This document shows, one piece after another, positions 1 through 11,174 of a DNA stretch of 64,000 nucleotides. This DNA is from Ceratothoa steindachneri (Eukaryota > Arthropoda > Malacostraca > Isopoda > Cymothoidae). The notes beneath the pieces are model-generated. The model was given only the letters and a program-made list of their open reading frames with translations. It ran no database searches and had not been told where the DNA came from. A program made the translations under genes and the position numbers. Every line of letters starts with the position of its first letter. The stretch's first letter is position 1. The DNA is taken from NCBI GenBank assembly GCA_963969495.1, contig OZ018321.1, forward strand, positions 106,275,357 through 106,339,356, in the 5' to 3' direction.

Positions 1-2
1 GA

Positions 3-937
3 AGTGCCTTAGATCAGGACGAAGACTTTTCGTCTGACCCATGCAGCTTCAGCCTACCTAAGCATGTGCGCTGTGCTTCACACACAATCAGTCTCTTCCC
101 CACAACTAGTGCAAAACAGGCACTGAAAATATCTTCTTTTGCAAATCTCAATCATGCTGCGATGGGGAAATGCTCATGATTATGGAACAAAAGCGGTCGT
201 CCAAAATCAGCAGAGATTATCAAAACTTATCAACTGTTCATGACGTCCTTTGAACTTCCAGTATTCAGAAGTCACGAAATTGAATTTCTTGGGAGTATGT
301 CTTAGTTTTGGCTTCTATTGCAGTGGCAATTGATCGCCTACAGGGAGAACAATACTGTCTTTATGGAGAAATGCTCCCTGTCTTGCTCACTGTGGAGAAC
401 CAGCTGTAGAGCCCTCAGTTAGGTTCTCTAAAATTTTGCCAACCTTTTATAAGTGCAGTCACTAAGGGCTCTGGAAAGTGCTACCATTCTTATTTGACCT
501 TGGTAAATGAAGCCAGCGTTACAGATGCCTTTATTACATCAACAAGCCATCCATTATTCAAACTCCGTTTGTTCGATATCAGAATTTCATGGGACAGTTC
601 AAGCCACCAAGACTCTGATAAAAATATTATGATTCAAGTGATTGAGAATTTATCAAAGGGACCTGAAGCTAAATCATTCAGTGGTGTATCGGACAGTGAC
701 GATTATTTTGGATTTACAAAACTCACTCAAACACGATCAACCGACGATTTAGAATTGTTCAGTTACATTCAGGATTCAAATAAAACACTTCAAAGTTCAG
801 ATAGATATCCAAACATAAAAAAGTTATTTATTAAATACACCACCACCCTTCCGTCGTCAGCTCCTGTGGAACGGCTCTTCTATTTAGGAGGATTGACCTT
901 ATCGTTTCTTTATCTGACGAAATATTTCAGCAACTGA
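3..937 (+). pseudogene. hAT transposase remnant
   Basis: Decayed transposase of a hAT DNA transposon. From base 3 an open stretch contains the typical hAT segment LPKHVRCASHT, then LWNKSGRPKSAE after an in-frame stop at 177-179. After a frameshift near 300 the segment LQGEQYCLYGEMLPVLLTV follows. The last 147 codons (494-937) end in the hAT dimerisation region, with SSAPVERLF matching the family's conserved SSxxxER[LV]F motif. At least two stops and one frameshift make it non-functional. The N-terminal BED finger and catalytic start lie left of the window. Motif recognition is firm; the hAT subfamily is not assigned. Confidence 0.85.
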
Positions 938-2447
<1,510 letters not shown>

Positions 2448-2502
2448 GAGAGAAAGAGAAAGAAAGAAAGAGAAAGAGAGAGAAAGAGAAAGAAGGAGAG
2501 AG
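2448..2502. repeat. Imperfect (GA)n tract
   Basis: Purine tract of GA with GAAA interruptions; it abuts the 3' end of E1. Confidence 0.9.
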
Positions 2503-2523
2503 TGTGTGTTACATTGGGTTAGG

Positions 2524-2562
2524 GTACCTCAAAAGACATTTCTGCCCATATCGAGGAGGTAC
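2524..2562 (-). promoter_or_regulatory. 3' hairpin of E1, GAAA loop
   Basis: A 7-bp outer stem pairs GTACCTC with GAGGTAC. On the element strand the inner arm is GGGCA-GAAA-UGUCU, a GNRA tetraloop. Probable RT recognition structure (inference). Confidence 0.6.
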
Positions 2563-2849
2563 TTACTTTAGAAAAGCCCTATCTACAACTTTGAGACAAG
2601 TATAGAACAGATCAAGGCTCTCCCTACCCACCTCTCCCACCCGAAACTTCTAGCAAGGAAAAATTTAAAAGATACCTGATTGTTCTAGGGATGGAAGAAC
2701 ACAGTCAGGATTTCTTTATAGTAAAGCTGAAGTCTATCTATTTAGTGGTTTTATTTTCACTAAGCGGTACTCTTTTCAGCTGCTTGTGTACGCAAACCTT
2801 TCGATTGTAACATTAATTAACACTTGTGATATGGCGTTTCAATACTTTA

Positions 2850-5634
2850 AGTTTCTAATAACTTTGTTTAATCTTTTTTTAAAAGTTTCTACAGTTTTGC
2901 TCGACACTATTTCTTCCGTCAGCTGATTCCACACTTTAGCTATTCTATATAAAAAAAAAGTTTCCGCATAGGGTTGTTCTAAATGGTTTGGGAAAGGGCT
3001 CCAGGCCATTGTTAGGAGTATAATTTCTATTTAGTTCAAACCAGATAGAGTGGTTGACATTTTCTATTCCTCTCAAACTTTCTATACCTGATTAATTGAC
3101 CTCTAATGCGTCTTGTTTCCAGGCTGAATAGGTTTAACTTTTCCAGTCGCTTTTTGTAATTGTAATTTTTTTAAATTTGGAATTAATTTTGTCGCTCTGG
3201 CTTGGATGCTCCTCAATCTCTCAATCTCTTTTTTCAAATATGGCGACCAAACATGCCTACATTACTCCAATTGTGGTCTTACTAAGGCATTATACGTATT
3301 CAAGATTATTGTTTCTTTTTTGTAGCTAAATTGTCTTTTAATATAACTAAGTATCTTTAAATTTTTTTCTCCACCTCTACACATTGCTGAGATAATTTGA
3401 GATCACTGGTTACGTAAATGCCTAGATCTTTTTTCTTTTCTGTGCATGTCATTGGTCTATCAAATATCTTATATTCAGCTTTGGGATTTTTATTACCTAT
3501 ATGCATTATTTTTGCATTTATCTAGGTTCAAAGGCAAATCCCACTTTATCGACCAGCGCGAAATTTGATCAATATCTTCCCGAAAGTCTTTGATGTCATC
3601 TTCACTAATTATACATTTACTCAATTTATACTAAAGCAAATTTTGAAATCTTTGATACCAATCCGATGCCAATATCGTTTACATATATAATGAAGAGTAA
3701 TGGTCCAAACACTGACTCCTGTGGAACTCCACTACTAACAGATGTCCAATCTGATGCTTGACCATTAATTACAACTATCTGCCTACGATTTGTGAGCCAT
3801 TTCTCAATCCAATTTGAAACTTCTCCGATTATTCCTAATGTTCTAATTTTTGTCATTAACTTTCCGTGTGGTACACTATCAAAGGCCTTCTGAAAATCTA
3901 AATACAAAATGTCAACTGACCTTTCTGTGTCATAAATTGAATTTATGTGGTGGAAGAATTCCAAGAGATTAGTCAGACACGATCTCTGTTTTCTGAAACC
4001 ATGTTGAGAGTCACGTAATAATTCATTCGCTTCGATATGTTCAACTATTATTTCTGCTATAAAGGGCTCGAGCATTTTTCCCACCACCGATGTTAAGCTT
4101 ATAGGGCGGTAATTGTTGGCTGACCTTTTGCATCCTTTCTTAAATATTGGAGTTATATTAGCCAATTTCCAATCTTCTGAGACACATCCTCTTTCGAGAG
4201 AAAGATTAAAAATTTGTGTTATATGTTCGGCTATGAAATCTTTAACTTCTTTTATGACCCTTGGGAAGATCATGTCCGAACCAGGCGATTTAAATCTATT
4301 CATTTTGTCGATGAGTCTCTTAACATCATTAACTGAACACTCTATTGATTTTAGAAGATTATTACCAGAATATATGTTGTTAGGTGTTAGAATAAAGTCG
4401 GAATCATCCTTGGTGAATACCGTTGCAAAGTATTCGTTTAAAACATTTGCTATTTTTACATCGTTGTATTGCAAAACAGTATTCTTGTCTTTGATGGGTC
4501 CTATACTATTGTTTATTGGTTTCCTACTATTTACCAGTGCGAAGAATTCTTTGGGGTTCTGTCTTACAGTTTAAGGCCACTCTAATCTCTTCATTTTGCT
4601 TGGCTCTTTTAATTTCCCTTTTAACTTTTCTTTTCAGTTGGATATATTTTTCTTTGATGCTGCCCGAGTTTTTATTTTTAAGTAGCATATATGCTCTGTC
4701 TTTGTACCTAATACTTTTCTTAATTTCTTTTGTCAACCATTTTGGTTGTTTGACACTACCAACTTCCCATGATTTTGATGGAATGAAATGCGATTGCTTG
4801 TTCATCAGATTTTCTTTAAAATTTATCCAGATTTCATTTATATGGCCAAAACTTAGTTTGTAATGACACAAGCTCTCTTTTAACCCCTCCATTTTAGCTC
4901 TTTTAAAATCTAGCTTAGTAATGCTTAATTTTCTTTTGATGCATGGTACGTTAACATTAAAATAGATTACATTGTGGTCACTATTACCAAACATATTTCC
5001 TACGCTCAGATTTGAAATCAAATCATCGTCGCTAGTAAAAACTATATCTAAGATATTAAGACCTCTTGTGGCTTCGTTCACCCACTGGGTTAGTAAGTTA
5101 TCGTCAATAAAATTAATTAATCTGTATCCTTCCGCGTCAGAGGTTTTTGTAGACCAGTCTACTCGTCCACAGTTGAAATCGCCAATAATTAAAAAATAAT
5201 TTGTTGTTAATCTCATTTGTGAAACAGTCGTAGAATCTTTGATCTAAATCCATTGTTTGATGAGGGCTTCTGTATGTTAAATATATATACAGACTTCTTT
5301 CAAGATTTAACTTGACTCCTATAAGTTCGAAGTCGGAGCATACATTGCAGTCTGTTGGATAAAGAGTATTTCGTTAATATAAAATCACTTCTCCACCCTC
5401 CGTTCCTACTCTCTCTTTATGGAACACTTTAAAACCTTCTAATTGAAATTCACCACTGAAATCTCTTGAGTGACAATGAATCCAGCTCTCTGTACTGCCT
5501 ATTATATCATATGTTTCTACTGCTACAAATGCTTTAAGCTCTGCTAATTTATTCCTAATAGACCTGGCATTTAATTTAGCAGCTTTTAAATATTTCACCT
5601 GTTTACTTGTGCTTCCGGGGTTGAACCGTTTCCC
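2850..5634 (-). pseudogene. E1 ORF2 (endonuclease-reverse transcriptase), broken
   Basis: APE-type endonuclease followed by reverse transcriptase; it would nick the target and copy the element RNA. Best segments are 5374-5598 (endonuclease start, KLNARSIRNK), 4527-5216 (DFNCGRVDW and the SDH catalytic motif) and 3626-4474 (RT blocks with [32 protein letters not shown] and GVPQ). The FADD region and C-terminus (2850-3626) survive only as fragments. The frame is open up to the heptamer at 5628-5634 with no ATG before the endonuclease start. Confidence 0.8.
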
Positions 5635-6642
5635 GAGGTCGTAAGTGAAGTATTATCAGAGGGATTCTTTTCGAGAGTATAATATAAACTCAAGTTAATT
5701 AAATCACCATATTTTGTTACCCTTTTTGCTAAGATGGGTTCCGTCATGAGCGAAACATTCTTTGTTGTTAATGAACCTCATCCAAAAGTCGACGAAGTCA
5801 ACCTTCTCCCGTTCACATATCCCTTGCAGGCGTTCGTTTGTTCCAATTGCCCTACTGATGGTTTCATTTTTCTCATTTAATCTTGGTAATATGCCGACAA
5901 TTATTCCATGATCCGTTTTTTATTTGATTTTCGCAACTATTTCGGTATAGTCATTATTCAATTAGTCTGTTCCAGAAAAAGGTTTTACCACGGAAAACAT
6001 CGTTTGTTCCAACATGAGCAATTACAGGGGATTATTTGTTCTTTTGGTTTAAATTGCCGATTTTTTCAGTCACTTTCTTGATTCCTGGCCCTGGGTAACA
6101 CCTGAATTTCCGCTTTTTGATGTTTTTCGCACCAAAGTGATCTATTTGATTTCTTGTTATAGAGTCTCCAATTAGGTATGTGTCATCTTCTGCTTCGGAC
6201 AAAGCTAAAAAGCTATTATGCGTCTTTATTTCAATCGGTTCAGTAAGTTTAGGTCCAGATGGATGTTTATTTCTGACAAGCAAAAAATCGTTGCCATTTT
6301 TGTCTTTCTGATCCACTTTATTCCCTATAATTCAACAGACTGTTCTAATCTGACTACCTTGCTATTAATGTTTATTAATCTGCTCTCGTTGACTTTACAA
6401 TCATTCTTTTTGTTCTCAAGCGTTAATTCTGTTTTCCAAGGTAGTGATCATGTTCATAAGTTCATAATATCTTTATCATGTCGTTCAGCAAGTTTACAGA
6501 ATAAGTAAACACTTAAGGCTGTGATTCTCTGGTAACATTGTTCTGAAAAATCTGTACACCACTTCACTGACTTACACTTGGAACATAAGGTTTTTAAACT
6601 CTCTGCCCCTCGTATTTTTAATTCGAAATTTGTGGTTGTCAA
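5595..6642 (-). pseudogene. E1 ORF1 (zinc finger plus SGNH esterase), broken
   Basis: RNA-binding and esterase ORF1 of CR1 elements. The N-terminal 62 codons (6454-6642) carry a PHD-like Cys-rich finger with CSKC and KWCTDF. The segment 6032-6316 holds esterase block I (IGDSITRNQ, catalytic Ser). Block V (DGTHLS with the Asp and His) is readable near 5730-5750. A 1-nt shift after block V leads into a frame that runs through the heptamer and stops at 5595-5597. Confidence 0.75.
5628..5634 (-). promoter_or_regulatory. Putative -1 frameshift heptamer, E1
   Basis: G GGA AAC in ORF1 frame, 31 nt before the ORF1 stop. The -1 frame continues without a stop into the ORF2 endonuclease. Only a weak downstream stem is seen in this copy. 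Confidence 0.55.
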
Positions 6643-7228
6643 ACAATATGGCGCGGATCGAATTTAGCCCATTCGGTGTTAAACTGACTATTAAGTATCA
6701 CTCACCTCAAAATAATTAAGATCTATCTACGAATAATGTAATATGTAAATAAGTGTGAAATTTGGAAGAAAAAAGTTAATTAAAACAGTATTTTATAAGA
6801 ATAATTGTAAAACACTTACTAACGGTTTTCTTCGTTTGAGACCCAAATGGCGCCGGACAGATAATTTAAATCATAACCAACCTGATCGCTGATTGGTCGA
6901 ATTCACTTGGGAGAAATAAGCTAATCGGTGATTGGCTGAAAATTCTGGCGTCACTTGTCTTGGGAGGATTCTGATTGTTCCTTTTCTTTTAGGGGTTAAT
7001 ATGGTGACAATGTCAAAATTTACAGGTTAATGATAATTTATAAATAATTAACTAAATGTAATAACTTTAGAAACTATTTATATTCTCAAAAAAGGCAATT
7101 ATAAAAGAAAGGAATTAATCAACCATTAGAAAAACACTTTTCAATACAAAAATTGATGAATTGTAATCACTTTATAAATCAAATAGCGAGAGCAACACTG
7201 CACGCACATCCGAACGGGATAATGGCTC

Positions 7229-7231
<3 letters not shown>

Positions 7232-7324
<93 letters not shown>
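7232..7324. repeat. (GA)n tract between E1 and E2
   Basis: About 90 bp of GA repeats with two GATA interruptions. Confidence 0.97.
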
Positions 7325-7348
7325 TACAATGAGCTACAAGGAAAAGAA

Positions 7349-7387
7349 GTACCCTAGGAGACCTTACGGTCTATTCAAAGAGGGTAC
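7349..7387 (-). promoter_or_regulatory. 3' hairpin of E2, GUAA loop
   Basis: Outer stem GTACCCT/AGGGTAC. Inner arm AGACC-GUAA-GGUCU, where the first pair is A-U; other A copies have G-U there. Confidence 0.6.
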
Positions 7388-8446
7388 CTTTGGGCTAACA
7401 GTTGAGCAGGCACAGTTCTGCACAACTACTTAAGCACTCAAACGGCCACTTTTCAAGACTTTGTCCAGTCTTGATTTGAACTGATTAACAGAATTGCTGT
7501 TGACAACTTCAACTGGAAGTGCGTTCCAGCTAACGAAGATGCCGTATGTGAAAAATTTACCACACAGATCACGGTTCTAACGCTTCAGTTCAAGTTTGTA
7601 GCCGTGATTTCTCGTTCTGCCCACACTAAGTTGGAAAATATCCGTTTAGTTTACATTATCAAAGCCTCGAAGTATTTTAAATACTTCGATAAGCTGACTA
7701 CTCAGTCTACGGGTTTCCAACGAGAACAGATCTAATTTCCTTAATCAATCATCGTAACTTTTGTATCTGATAGAGGGAATCAGTTTGGTTGCCCTGGCTT
7801 GCACACTTTTCAATCTCACAATATCCTTTCGAAACGAAGGACTCCAAAATTGTACGGCATACTCCAGGTGCGGTCAGACAAGTGAGTTGTACAAACACAG
7901 TACTATCTCCTTGTTCCGATATCCAAATTGTCGCTTTATGTAGCCTAGCGTCCTTTGTGCCTTTTTCTTCGCCCCAATGCACTGTTTCGAGAACTTGAGG
8001 TCACTAGTAATTGTTACACCCTAGTCCTTCTCAGTGTCCGTGGATTCAAGAGCAGTGTCTTTAAGGATATACTGATTATAGGGGAATCGTCACTCCCCCG
8101 TTCTCTCTCAGTGGATTCACGGGACGGTAACCGCAAGAACATCCGGGCCAGGCAACGTGGGTCAAGCTCGTAACGACAGCCCCGCGCCACTCGTCTCTAT
8201 GGAAAGCCGAATGGTTTTAAACTGCAAGATCTCCCCTACGGGAGTATATTCAATTTCACCTCAAGTAAGAATTTGGAAACGCGTTTCTCTCAAGCTCGAA
8301 ACACAGCGTGAACCGAGCTTAAGACTTGCTGAAAAAACCGTTGGAATAAGAACCCTCCTACGGCCCGACCACAAGCTCTCCCCCCCCCTCTTACCCCTAC
8401 CCCAGTGGGGTGACGAGGTATAAATAACAAACACTTAGGAAAAACG

Positions 8447-8643
8447 AGGTAGAATACGTGAGTCTCCAGGCTACGAAGTCCCCGGATTGAGGCCGGGCTA
8501 CCAAGACTGGACAGGTAGAATACGCAAGTCTCCAGGCTAAGAAGTCCCCGGATTGAGGCTGGGCTACCAAGAATGGAAAGGTAGAATACATGAGTCGCCA
8601 GACTACGAAGTCCCCTGCAAGAGAGGCAGGGCTACCAGGGAGG
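8447..8643. repeat. Three 66-bp tandem repeats
   Basis: Units begin at 8447, 8513 and 8579 with AGGTAGAATAC and end in GGGCTACCA. Each holds a small inverted repeat: 8481-8485/8493-8497, 8547-8551/8559-8563 and 8613-8618/8626-8631. Confidence 0.85.
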
Positions 8644-8681
8644 CTAAGAAGTAGCTCATCCTCGAGCTAGTCCCTGGTTAT

Positions 8682-8998
8682 CAAGCCGAACGTTAAGTTA
8701 ACTTGTTCAAGTTCAACTTATTCTCATCAGAGAAACCTTCCCCTCCTCTATACTCGCCCTTGAAGAAGACCCCCCCCCATCTCGAATACAGTCCTCGCCC
8801 ATGAGGAATTACATAACGAAGGAGAAAAAGCTTCCCCTCGAGCCCGTTACCCGGTGGTCACACCGAACTCTAAGTTAATTTGGTTTAAGAACCAAGTTCA
8901 ACTTACTCTCGCCAGAGAGACCCCGCCTACCCTCGTGCCTCCTAAAGCACCGTGATTGTTCTCGCCCTTGAAGACCCCCCCCCCATTGAATACCGTGT
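8682..8998. repeat. Two-copy degenerate repeat of about 190-210 bp
   Basis: Blocks resembling CCGAAC.TAAGTTAA followed by AAGTTCAACTTA.TCTC occur at 8682-8733 and 8864-8923. The block CTCGCCCTTGAAGA with a C-run occurs near 8752 and again near 8960. Confidence 0.7.
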
Positions 8999-10064
8999 AG
9001 ACCCCCATCTGCTACACTCGCCCAGGTACCTTGTGATCTCGACCGCCTCCCACAATCTGGTCGAAGCACGCGTCAAAGGCCCTTCCAGATTCCTGTGGTG
9101 TCTGGGGCTCATTGAGTTCAAGGTCAAACTCGAACCCGCCGCCAGAGCAACCAAGGTATTTAAACTCCAGTTGAGACAATTAGCCTATTTCTTGTATATT
9201 GAAGTGAGTAGCGAATTAGCCAATATTAAAGGGTCAAGATTATTGAAGTCTTTTTTTTGTGTATTTTAAAATTCGTAGTATTTCTGTGGTTTATGTTTTG
9301 TTTTTGTGTAGTAAATTAAGGGGCATTATACTACACTGAGATTGGGTTTTCGGTGGCCGATATGCATCACTTTGCATTTGTTAATGTTAAAAGGCATTTG
9401 CCACGTGTCTGACAATCTTCACAAGATCATCTTGAATGCGGGCAGTATTTCCTTCCTTTGCGACGTTCATAACAAGCTTGGTATCATCGGCAAATTTAGA
9501 AATCTTGACAACCATGTCACCGAACATGTCGTTGGCGTAGATGATGAGCAATAGTAGTCCCAGGAAAAAACCTTGAAGAACACTGCTAGTAACGGGCACC
9601 CACTCAGAAGCCTGTCCACTCAACACTACTCGTTGCTGCCTGCCACTTAGCTGGTTCTCTATCCAACTTGCCCACATTTCCGTCTATTCCCAGAGCACGC
9701 ACTTTCCGGAGGAGGTGGCGGTGTGGTAAGTTATCGAAGGTTTTTTGAAAGTCTAAGTACACCACATCCACCGCCTTATCCCGGTCGTGTTCACTGAAAA
9801 CGAAGTGGAAGAATTCCAGGAGATTCGTTCAGCATGACCGTTGCCTTCGAAACCCGTACTGAGAACTCCTCAATCGCAAGTTGGATTCTAAATATGACGT
9901 AATTTTGTCCACCATGATGCTTTCCATTAGTTTACTGACTACTGAGGTTAAGCTAATAGGTCGGAGGTTTGACGGCTGGCTAGGGTATCCTTTCTTGAAG
10001 ATAAGAGTCACCAACGCTTCACGCCAGTCTCTAGGAAAACATCCAGTCCGGATTGACATGTTGA

Positions 10065-10120
10065 AGAGATAAAGAAAAAGAGAAAGAGAGAGAAAGGGAG
10101 AGAAAGTGAGAGAAAGAGAG
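10065..10120. repeat. Imperfect (GA)n tract between E2 and E3
   Basis: GA/GAAA purine tract. Confidence 0.9.
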
Positions 10121-10712
10121 TTTCTGTTGACAACTTCCACTGGAAGTGCGTACCAATGGCCGCTGATGCTATATGTGAAAGATTTCCCACACATATCACG
10201 CTGGTAACGCTTCAGTTCAAGGTTGTAGCCGTGATTTCTTGTTTTACTCTGGCTAAGCTGGAAAATATCCCTATGGTCTACAATGTCAAAGTCTCGAAGT
10301 ATTTTGAAAACTTCGATAAGCTGACCACTCAGTCTCCGGGTCTCCAGCGAGAACAAGTCTAATTCCTGTAATCTATATTCATAACTCTTGTGTCTCATAG
10401 AGGAAATCAGTTTGGTTGCTCTGGCTTGTTTGCGTTCTAATCTTGAGATATCCTTTCGAAGCAAAGGACTCCAAAATTGTACGGCATACTCCAGGTGCGG
10501 TCCGATTAGGGAGTTATACAAACACAGCACTATCTTCTTGTTCCGATATCCGAACTGTCACTTTATATAACCTAGCATCTTTTGGGCTTTCTTCTCCGCC
10601 TCAATACAATGCCTCGAGAACTTGAGATCACTATTTATAGTTAGAGCAAAATCCTTCTCAGTGTGGCTGGAATCAAGACCAGTGCCCTTTAGGATATAGT
10701 GAGATTGGTGGT
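10121..10712 (-). pseudogene. E3 ORF2 C-terminal fragment
   Basis: Encodes the thumb/C-terminal region (LYNSLIGPHLEYAVQFWSP, LDLFSLETRR). It has a stop and frameshifts, and ends at the junction with ORF1 sequence. Confidence 0.75.
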
Positions 10713-11016
10713 TTCGGTGGCCGAGTGAGCGGTCCGTGTTGGACCTCTCCTCGGGAGCATCCCGACCACAACACGCATGTGGGTTTTCAGCCCACAGTCG
10801 TCCACGGAGCCCATGACTGTGTGGAGGATTTTATCCGTAGGGCCTACCCTACCTCCTCTCAGGTAGAGGTCGTTGCCACAACCCATCAGAGCAACGACTG
10901 AGCTCTCAGAAATCTGAGATTTCTCTACCTCTACTCTGGTGTGGGGGTTACTCCGTCCTGTCAGGCAATCTACCTTCACATTAGTGCGAAGGCGAGTGCT
11001 AGCAGGGGCTGCAGAC
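10713..11016 (-). pseudogene. E3 ORF1 esterase fragment
   Basis: Encodes the middle of the SGNH esterase (KVDCLTGRSNPHTRVEVEKS, VALMGCGNDLYLRGGRVG, VVVGMLPRRGPTR). The block-III GND is preserved. Catalytic Ser block I and His block V are absent. Confidence 0.75.
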
Positions 11017-11060
11017 GAGAGAGAGAGAGAGAGAGATAGAAAGAGAGAGAGAAAGAGAGA
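11017..11060. repeat. (GA)n tract between E3 and E4
   Basis: GA repeats with GATA and GAAA interruptions. Confidence 0.95.
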
Positions 11061-11085
11061 GTTATAAGGAGTTACAAGGAAAAGA

Positions 11086-11125
11086 AGTACCTCAAAGGCC
11101 TTGCAGCCCATGTCGAGGAGGCACT
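11086..11125 (-). promoter_or_regulatory. 3' hairpin of E4, GCAA loop
   Basis: Outer stem AGTGCCTC/GAGGTACT with one G-U pair. Inner arm GGGCU-GCAA-GGCCU, a GNRA tetraloop. Stem bases differ from family A but pairing is kept. Confidence 0.65.
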
Positions 11126-11174
11126 TTTTGAGGTTTCCATTCTTAGCACGTACTAATTACTTGCTATGGGATCA

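Larger units (their letters stand above)
2503..7231 (-). mobile_element. E1: CR1 family B, near full length, degenerate
   Basis: Non-LTR retrotransposon between two (GA)n tracts. Reading on the minus strand it has a 5' UTR (about 6643-7231), ORF1, ORF2, a long 3' UTR (about 2563-2850) and a 3' hairpin. The 5' end shares a TAGCGAGAGCAA-like block and nearby words with the 5' end of E6, so it is probably complete. Many frameshifts and stops make it an old copy. Confidence 0.85.
8076..9334. mobile_element. 1.26 kb insertion of unknown class in E2
   Basis: Foreign sequence inside the E2 RT region. The pentamer ACTGA occurs on both sides (8071-8075 and 9335-9339) and once in other copies, so it is a likely target duplication. 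The right end has an 8-bp inverted repeat (9306-9313 with 9329-9336). It carries two sets of tandem repeats and no convincing protein. No terminal inverted repeats are seen, and it lacks the TC start and CTRR end of Helitrons. Class unknown. Confidence 0.6.
7325..10064 (-). mobile_element. E2: CR1 family A, 5'-truncated, interrupted
   Basis: Contains the 3' tail, hairpin, 3' UTR and the RT half of ORF2, and ends at the left edge of an imperfect GA tract (sense strand: truncated just after the RT residues FNMS). A 1.26 kb foreign segment (8076-9334) splits the RT region. Many substitutions compared with the other A copies suggest an older insertion. Confidence 0.85.
7436..10064 (-). pseudogene. 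E2 ORF2 fragment (RT and C-terminal region)
   Basis: Reverse-transcriptase half of CR1 ORF2 in two blocks, 7436-8075 and 9335-10064. The 96 codons at 9387-9677 contain [15 protein letters not shown], the RT catalytic FADD box. The 9829-10530 region reads across into neighbouring copies and is not one gene. Stops and frameshifts are frequent. The endonuclease half is missing because of 5' truncation. Confidence 0.75.
10121..11016 (-). mobile_element. E3: CR1 family A fragment, ORF2 end fused to ORF1
   Basis: The 3' tail, hairpin and last ORF2 codons are missing: the copy starts at the segment that encodes the VVN region near the ORF2 C-terminus. It runs to about 10712 and then jumps into the ORF1 esterase region. 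The next GA tract cuts the 5' side. A 3'-truncated LINE is unusual, so a deletion after insertion is likely. Confidence 0.75.

Noticed and set aside
8076..9334. Helitron
   Set aside because: There is a hairpin near the right end, but no TC start, no CTRR end and a 5-bp duplication that Helitrons do not make.
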